Assembly: GCA_002686115.1 (NCBI GenBank)
Contig: NZAF01000009.1
Span: 11,504-22,019, forward strand
Length of the DNA stretch: 10,516 nucleotides
Direction: 5' to 3'
DNA from: Halobacteriovorax sp.
Lineage (GTDB): Bacteria > Bdellovibrionota > Bacteriovoracia > Bacteriovoracales > Bacteriovoracaceae
In this document: positions 6,397 to 10,516 of the stretch, one piece after another
How the letters are laid out: every line of letters starts with the position of its first letter
Numbering within the stretch: the stretch's first letter is position 1
The notes under the pieces: model-generated
Database searches by the model: none
Told to the model about the DNA's origin: nothing
What the model saw: the letters and a program-made list of their open reading frames with translations, nothing else
Position numbers and translations under genes: made by a program

Positions 6397-6495
6397 ATGA
6401 AAATACTTCCCCTTTTTCGTGCTGCATTGATATTTTCACTCTCTGTGCTATTCTATCAGAGAATGCCCATGGCCCAGGAGGGGTTGTTGGAATGA
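6397..6495 (+). CDS. Signal-peptide-only small ORF before fliD
   Basis: A 32-codon frame with a textbook type I signal peptide: basic start MKILPLFR, hydrophobic core ALIFSLSVLF, and a likely cleavage after MPMA before QEGLLE. Only about six residues would remain after cleavage. The TGA lies 12 bases before the fliD ATG, and the fliD ribosome binding site falls just after it, so translation could be coupled. There is no good ribosome binding site before its own ATG. It may be a leader peptide, a tiny secreted peptide, or the remnant of a truncated exported protein. A second AGGAGG (6476-6481) lies inside the frame. Confidence 0.4.
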   Translation: MKILPLFRAALIFSLSVLFYQRMPMAQEGLLE

Positions 6496-6507
6496 GTTAG
6501 GAGGATT

Positions 6508-7896
6508 ATGTCTCTCGCATTCGGCTCGATACAGACAGGTTTACCAAAAGATATTGTTCAGCAAATCATGAAAGCCGAACGCCTGCCTGTGAAAAACATG
6601 GAAGCAAGAAAAGCTAAAATCAGTGAAAAGGCTGGTCTTGTTGAAGAGCTTACTCAACTTGTTCAAGCTGCTCGTGGAAGCCTTACGCAAAATGGTTCTG
6701 CAAGATCACTAAGAGAACTTGCGATCAATACAAATGAAGAAATCGTCGGTGTAACAGCTGATAAGAATATTGCCGAGCCTGGTAATTATCAATTTGAAGT
6801 TAAAGAACTTGCACAAAAGTCATCTGCAATGACTTCAGGATTTTCCGACCCTGATGAAAGTTATATTGGTGTAGGTTTTATTAGATACAGCCTTCCAGAT
6901 GGAACATCACAGGATATTTATGTGGATTCTGAAAACTCGAGCCTAAATGCTGTCGCCAAGCTCATTAATAAAAATGAAGAAAGCGGACTTAGAGCAAGTG
7001 TTATTAATGATGGAAGTGGAAGTGAATCTCCATGGAGATTAATACTTAGTCTTAAAGAAACGGGTGATGGAAAAAAAGCTGAGTTTCCGTATTTTTACTT
7101 TGTTGATGGAGAAGATGATTTTTTCCTAGAGTTTGAAAGAGAAGCACAAGATGCAAAAATAGCAATGGATGGTTTTGAAATTGAACTTCCAGAAAACTCA
7201 ACAAGTGATCTTATTCCTGGCGTAACAATTGATTTAAAAAAAGCAAAGCCAGGCGAAGAGTTCTCCATCTCTATCACAGAAGATAGTGGCGCCATAAGTG
7301 AAAAAGTTAAGACGATGATTGATCAGCTTAACTCTGTTTTGAAATTTGTAAAAGATCAAAACACTATGGATGAGACAACAGACACTTCAAGAACACTTGG
7401 TGGGGATATCATTCTACAAACAATTGAAGGTAGAATTAGAAGTGCAGTTTTTAAAGATGTTAAAACGGAAAAAGGAAATTTTAGAATTGGTGATATTGGT
7501 GTCACATTTCAAAGAGATGGTCTTTTGAAGTTTGATAGTGAGAAATTCACAGGTGAATTAGAAAAAAGTTATCAAAAGGTTTCACAAATCCTTAATGGAA
7601 GTTTTAAAGACGGTATAAAAACTAATGGATTTATAGATAACTTAAATGATTCGATGGGTTCTATGCTTCGTTATCCAGACGGACTACTACAGTCTAGAAA
7701 AAGAAGTGTTGAAAATAATATCGCTGCAATTGATAGAAGAATTACTCAGCGAGAAAGAATGCTAGAACAAAAAGAAAAAAACTTAAAAGATAAATTTGCT
7801 AGATTAGAAGGACAAATTTCAAAAATCAAGGCCCAAGGGGCTGGTGTTGCAGGACTCGGCGGAGGAGCAGCAGCAGGACCAATAGGACTTGGATAA
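6508..7896 (+). CDS. fliD: Flagellar filament capping protein FliD (hook-associated protein 2)
   Basis: FliD forms the cap at the tip of the growing flagellar filament and helps exported flagellin subunits fold into place. At 462 residues it is close to the E. coli length (468). The N-terminal part (about 8-105) carries the conserved pattern GLPKDIVQQIMKAERLPV, and the C-terminal FliD_C region (about 205-445) contains LGGDIILQTIEGRIRSAV, IGDIGVTFQRDGLLKFD and a terminal coiled coil rich in Arg, Lys and Glu. AGGAGG (6499-6504) precedes the ATG by 3 bases, a little tight but clear. The protein ends in a Gly/Ala-rich tail of about 20 residues (from 442), unusual for the family, where the terminal helix normally takes part in the oligomer. 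fliS follows 16 bases downstream, the standard gene order. Confidence 0.94.
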   Translation: MSLAFGSIQTGLPKDIVQQIMKAERLPVKNMEARKAKISEKAGLVEELTQLVQAARGSLTQNGSARSLRELAINTNEEIVGVTADKNIAEPGNYQFEVKELAQKSSAMTSGFSDPDESYIGVGFIRYSLPDGTSQDIYVDSENSSLNAVAKLINKNEESGLRASVINDGSGSESPWRLILSLKETGDGKKAEFPYFYFVDGEDDFFLEFEREAQDAKIAMDGFEIELPENSTSDLIPGVTIDLKKAKPGEEFSISITEDSGAISEKVKTMIDQLNSVLKFVKDQNTMDETTDTSRTLGGDIILQTIEGRIRSAVFKDVKTEKGNFRIGDIGVTFQRDGLLKFDSEKFTGELEKSYQKVSQILNGSFKDGIKTNGFIDNLNDSMGSMLRYPDGLLQSRKRSVENNIAAIDRRITQRERMLEQKEKNLKDKFARLEGQISKIKAQGAGVAGLGGGAAAGPIGLG

Positions 7897-7912
7897 GGTT
7901 TAGGAGGACCAC

Positions 7913-8299
7913 ATGAGCTACGGATTAGGTGCCTATAAGAAAACATCAGTTAACACTGCAAGTAAAGAGCAGATCTTACTAATGCTTTATCAAGCTGCAA
8001 TTAAAAACTGTAAAAAAGGTATTGAGGCGATTGAGAAAAAAGATATCGCGGCCAAGGGTGAGTACATTGGAAAACTTCAAGACATTGTTATTGAATTAAA
8101 CAGTAGCTTAGACTTTGAAGTTGGTGGTGACGTCGCAAAAGAACTGTCTTCTTTGTATGACTTTATTCTTTTTTCAAGTACGCAGGCAAACATTAAAATT
8201 GACACAGAACCACTACAAGGATGCCTTGAGGTTCTAACTACTCTTTATGATGGATGGCAACAAGCTGTGAAATCTTTAAAAACAGGTGAAACAAAATAA
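7913..8299 (+). CDS. fliS: Flagellin export chaperone FliS
   Basis: FliS binds the C-terminal region of flagellin in the cytoplasm, prevents premature polymerisation and delivers it to the flagellar type III export gate. The 128 residues show the family hallmarks: an N-terminal YKKTSVNTASKEQILLMLYQ segment, the central LNSSLDFEVGGDVAKEL segment and the C-terminal EVLTTLYDGWQQAV segment, all on a four-helix-bundle pattern. AGGAGG (7902-7907) sits five bases before the ATG. It lies between fliD and a small helical protein gene in one evident operon. Confidence 0.94.
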   Translation: MSYGLGAYKKTSVNTASKEQILLMLYQAAIKNCKKGIEAIEKKDIAAKGEYIGKLQDIVIELNSSLDFEVGGDVAKELSSLYDFILFSSTQANIKIDTEPLQGCLEVLTTLYDGWQQAVKSLKTGETK

Positions 8300-8310
8300 T
8301 TGGAGAGCAA

Positions 8311-8712
8311 ATGAGATTATATGAAAAAATCATGCAGCACTTAGACTTCTTAGAGTCATTAAAAGAAGCAACAGTTGCTCTTGGTCAGGCGACAAAAAAA
8401 GAAGATATAAATTTAATTGAATTAATTACTGACAATAGAGATCGATTAATTAATGTAATTAAAACCTTTCAGTCAGGAATTGAAGAAGATATCGCTAAAA
8501 TTAAAGGTGCATCTGTTGGGCCTGAATTAATTGAGATTCTAAAGACATGGAGTAACGAAGTTAATGAAATTATTAATTATGTTGATACATATGATAAACA
8601 AATTACTTCATCATTAGAAGCTCAAAAGTTTGAAACGTCCAAGGAAATTGGTTCAGTATTTAGAAATAAAAATTCTATCAAAAACTATCAATCATCAGTA
8701 GTTAAAGGGTAG
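8311..8712 (+). CDS. Small helical protein in the FliT/FlgN chaperone position
   Basis: A 133-residue, charged, mostly alpha-helical protein without signal peptide or membrane span. The segment LIELITDNRDRLINVIKTFQ resembles the pattern around the conserved Arg in FlgN/FliT-type export chaperones, and the place directly after fliS is where fliT is found in enterobacteria. FliT binds FliD and keeps it soluble before export. Similarity is at the level of helix pattern and position only, so the symbol is left empty. GGAG (8302-8305) precedes the ATG by five bases, and the gap to fliS is 11 bases. The C-terminal 25 residues are Ser/Asn/Lys-rich and probably flexible. An unrelated small coiled-coil protein is the alternative. 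Confidence 0.7.
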   Translation: MRLYEKIMQHLDFLESLKEATVALGQATKKEDINLIELITDNRDRLINVIKTFQSGIEEDIAKIKGASVGPELIEILKTWSNEVNEIINYVDTYDKQITSSLEAQKFETSKEIGSVFRNKNSIKNYQSSVVKG

Positions 8713-8733
8713 ATCGTTAGCAACTAACGATTT
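8713..8733 (+). terminator. Perfect hairpin directly after the FliT-like gene
   Basis: ATCGTTAG (8713-8720), a CAA loop, then CTAACGAT (8724-8731), an exact 8-base stem that starts one base after the stop codon and is followed by TTACCATTT. The U-tract is poor, so this may be a weak terminator or an mRNA-stabilising 3' hairpin. Confidence 0.45.
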
Positions 8734-8778
8734 ACCATTTGCATCTTACCCCAAAAATGAGTTATCATTAAGTGTCAA

Positions 8779-8808
8779 AGAAGAGCAATGAGTGCTCTTC
8801 TCAATTTT
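8779..8808 (+). terminator. Second hairpin, possible terminator
   Basis: AGAAGAGCA (8779-8787), loop ATGAG, TGCTCTTCT (8793-8801): an exact 9-base stem followed by CAATTTTAA. It lies 33 bases before the next ATG, so termination here would require the Maf-like gene's promoter to be within or just after it; otherwise it is a readthrough or processing hairpin. Confidence 0.45.
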
Positions 8809-8840
8809 AACCATAGTGACCTTAAGGAAGAGGAAGAAAT

Positions 8841-9524
8841 ATGGAGATGAATCATCATTCGAACTCTATTCAGAATTTCAAAGTAAAATCATACGAGGTT
8901 AAAAACTCTCGTGGTGGATTAAAAGTACCCGTTGTAAACGAAGTACACCTTCATTCAATGTATGATCCAGTTAAAGAAGCTAAGACATTTATGTCAAAGT
9001 ATGAAACTTCTTTTGAGTCAAAAAATAAGGTTCTTGTATTTGGATTAGGCTATGCTTATCACATCTATGAACTTTGTAAAATTCTTGAAAGAAACCACGG
9101 CGGTAACTATCAAGTCGTAGTGATTGAGCCTAATGAGCAAGTTTATAGAGATTGTATCAAGTACAATCTTTTTCCAAATAAAAATATAAAAGTATTTAGT
9201 GGATTTGATCTTGAGAGAGTCTATGCTGAAAGAGACCTTATAGATTTTCTTATAAGCAAACCTGCGATTATCTCTCATCCAGCATCTTTTGAACTATATA
9301 GAACCTACTTCGAAAAGTTTATGAAGTATGCCGCTCCAACAGGTATTGCTGATATTACTAAATACATAGAAAGCAAAGAACTAAGATCATACTTATATAG
9401 TGACTCTAATGCACGATCAATTGATCACTACTTAAGAGATAACGTACTTACAAAAGAAAAATTAAATTCAAGTCATGATCATCTTCTGCTTGCATATAGT
9501 CACTTAAGCAATGGGGAATTCTAA
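8841..9524 (+). CDS. Short Maf-like (motility accessory factor N-terminal) protein
   Basis: A 227-residue protein resembling the N-terminal domain of Maf/DUF115 motility accessory factors, which in other bacteria are linked to nonulosonic acid glycosylation of flagellin. Visible are HSMYDPVKEA (38-47), close to the typical HSxYDPxxEA pattern, then a Rossmann-like nucleotide fold with VLVFGLGYAYHIYEL (Gly68 and Gly70) and VVVIEPNEQVY (92-101). Full-length Maf proteins continue with the DUF115 catalytic domain containing a GAGPSL-type motif; here the frame stops instead, so catalytic activity is doubtful. The stop is followed at once by the ATG of the next gene. AAGGAAGAGG (8824-8833) supports a start at 8841; the ATG at 8847 is possible. 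Its place after fliD-fliS suggests work on flagellar proteins, but that is inferred. Confidence 0.75.
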   Translation: MEMNHHSNSIQNFKVKSYEVKNSRGGLKVPVVNEVHLHSMYDPVKEAKTFMSKYETSFESKNKVLVFGLGYAYHIYELCKILERNHGGNYQVVVIEPNEQVYRDCIKYNLFPNKNIKVFSGFDLERVYAERDLIDFLISKPAIISHPASFELYRTYFEKFMKYAAPTGIADITKYIESKELRSYLYSDSNARSIDHYLRDNVLTKEKLNSSHDHLLLAYSHLSNGEF

Positions 9525-10516
9525 ATGAAAACATCACCAACTAACATTCTTTTCATTAACTTAAAAAGATATGGCGATATTTTTAATATGGCCCATACGA
9601 TTAAAGCATATAAGCAAGACAACCCTGAAAGCAAAATCTCGGTACTTGTGTTCAAGGAATTTGTTAAAGCTGCCAACGCTATTAATCATATTGATGAAGT
9701 CTTTACTATCGACCGTGAGCAAATATTAACTTTTAAAAAGAATCAAATATTTTCAGATGGTCTAGCATTAAATCTATTTGAAAATGAGATTCATCAACTA
9801 AAAAGAGATACACACTGGGACATTGTTTTTAACTATTCAAATGATCGTGTTTCAACACATATCACGTCACTTCTTAAAGAACATTCAACAAAGCATATGG
9901 GTATTCGTTTTAATTCATATTGTAATGTCGAATACTCAAACGAATGGGCCTTATTATTTAACGATGTTTTAACAGACTTAAAATATTCTCCAGTTTCTTT
10001 TGTTGATACTTATAATCAAATTGCTACAACAGAACTTAAAGATGAAGGAATCCCTCTTAAAACAAAAGAGGAATATAATAAGACCACTCACCTAAACTTC
10101 TCAGAAATTCGACGAATGGAAGAAGGAGAATGTGAGATAAAAATAATCGGTGTTCAAGTTTCAGCTTCATCGAATTATAAAATGATTCCACGTTCAGAAC
10201 TTATTGCACTTATTGATGAGTTATATATGACTCCAGAATACTTTCCAGTTCTTCTAGGTGCACCGACTGAAAGAGACAGAGAGATTATTAATGACATTAA
10301 TTCAGAATTTAATAATTCACTCGTATCTATTGAAGCCGATTTTATAGCACTCAGCTCTGTCTTACTTAACTTAGATGCTTTAGTTACACCAGACACTTCG
10401 GTTAAACACGTTGCAGATCTATTAAAAGTTCCAACTGTTGAGATATCTTTAGGTGAAAGTCCTCTTTTTAAACAAGGTACAATGAATCTTAAGAGCGTTA
10501 TTGTAACGCCTCATAT
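9525..10516 (+). CDS. GT9 glycosyltransferase (heptosyltransferase-like), 3' end outside window
   Basis: The frame begins with ATG right after the TAA of the Maf-like gene (no spacing) and stays open to the window end, 330 complete codons. The N-terminus (ILFINLKRYGDIFNMAHTIK, residues 8-27) is the usual glycosyltransferase family 9 opening, a Rossmann strand followed by Gly-Asp (17-18), and the next strand SKISVLVF fits. Near residues 287-307 the family's C-terminal nucleotide-sugar motif appears as VTPDTSVKHVADLLKVPTVEI, where LPS heptosyltransferases have DTGxxHxA; His295 is kept while the Gly is Ser292. The enzyme should transfer a sugar from a nucleotide donor (ADP-heptose in WaaC/WaaF) in the cytoplasm. 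The acceptor may be LPS core or, given the neighbours, a flagellar protein. GGGGAA about nine bases upstream may serve as ribosome binding site. Confidence 0.85.
   Translation, partial: MKTSPTNILFINLKRYGDIFNMAHTIKAYKQDNPESKISVLVFKEFVKAANAINHIDEVFTIDREQILTFKKNQIFSDGLALNLFENEIHQLKRDTHWDIVFNYSNDRVSTHITSLLKEHSTKHMGIRFNSYCNVEYSNEWALLFNDVLTDLKYSPVSFVDTYNQIATTELKDEGIPLKTKEEYNKTTHLNFSEIRRMEEGECEIKIIGVQVSASSNYKMIPRSELIALIDELYMTPEYFPVLLGAPTERDREIINDINSEFNNSLVSIEADFIALSSVLLNLDALVTPDTSVKHVADLLKVPTVEISLGESPLFKQGTMNLKSVIVTPH

Noticed and set aside
9045..9278. Leftward 77-codon frame inside the Maf-like gene
   Set aside because: Shadow of the conserved Rossmann region on the other strand; Ile/Lys/Phe-rich composition typical of AT-rich antisense frames.

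Overview
The window looks like AT-rich chromosomal DNA from a flagellated Gram-negative bacterium. The protein families (MutS2 with an Smr domain, RlmE, LepB, FliD, FliS, a Maf-like protein, a GT9 glycosyltransferase) and the base composition would suit a marine Bdellovibrio-like lineage such as Bacteriovoracales/Halobacteriovorax. That placement is an inference from gene style, not a sequence match. No insertion sequences, CRISPR arrays, tRNA or rRNA genes were seen.

Left part (1-3864): the 3' part of mutS2 reads rightward and enters from outside the window. It meets, tail to tail with a 4-base gap, a compact leftward cluster rlmE > penicillin-binding transpeptidase > lepB with gaps of 12 and 8 bases. 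These cover 23S rRNA methylation, periplasmic peptidoglycan cross-linking and signal peptide cleavage.

Middle (3865-6207): about 540 bases without a clear gene hold several inverted repeats and four same-strand 9-mers resembling DnaA boxes, one of them perfect. A small leftward reading frame follows (4407-4628), with a good ribosome binding site but either a CTG start or a one-base frameshift. Next is a leftward 501-residue polytopic membrane protein of unknown function that starts with GTG.

Right part (6208-10516): a rightward flagellar region. It opens with a candidate flagellar sigma-28 promoter that overlaps the start of the membrane protein gene. About 90 bases further on there is a strong intrinsic terminator, so the stretch between looks like a small RNA or an attenuated leader. 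A 32-codon frame that is little more than a signal peptide comes next, then fliD (filament cap), fliS (flagellin chaperone) and a small helical FliT/FlgN-like protein, each with a clear ribosome binding site. After two hairpins come a short protein that resembles only the N-terminal part of Maf motility accessory factors and, directly after its stop codon, a GT9 (heptosyltransferase-like) gene that runs off the window. Together the right part suggests filament capping, export chaperoning and glycosylation of flagellar or surface components.
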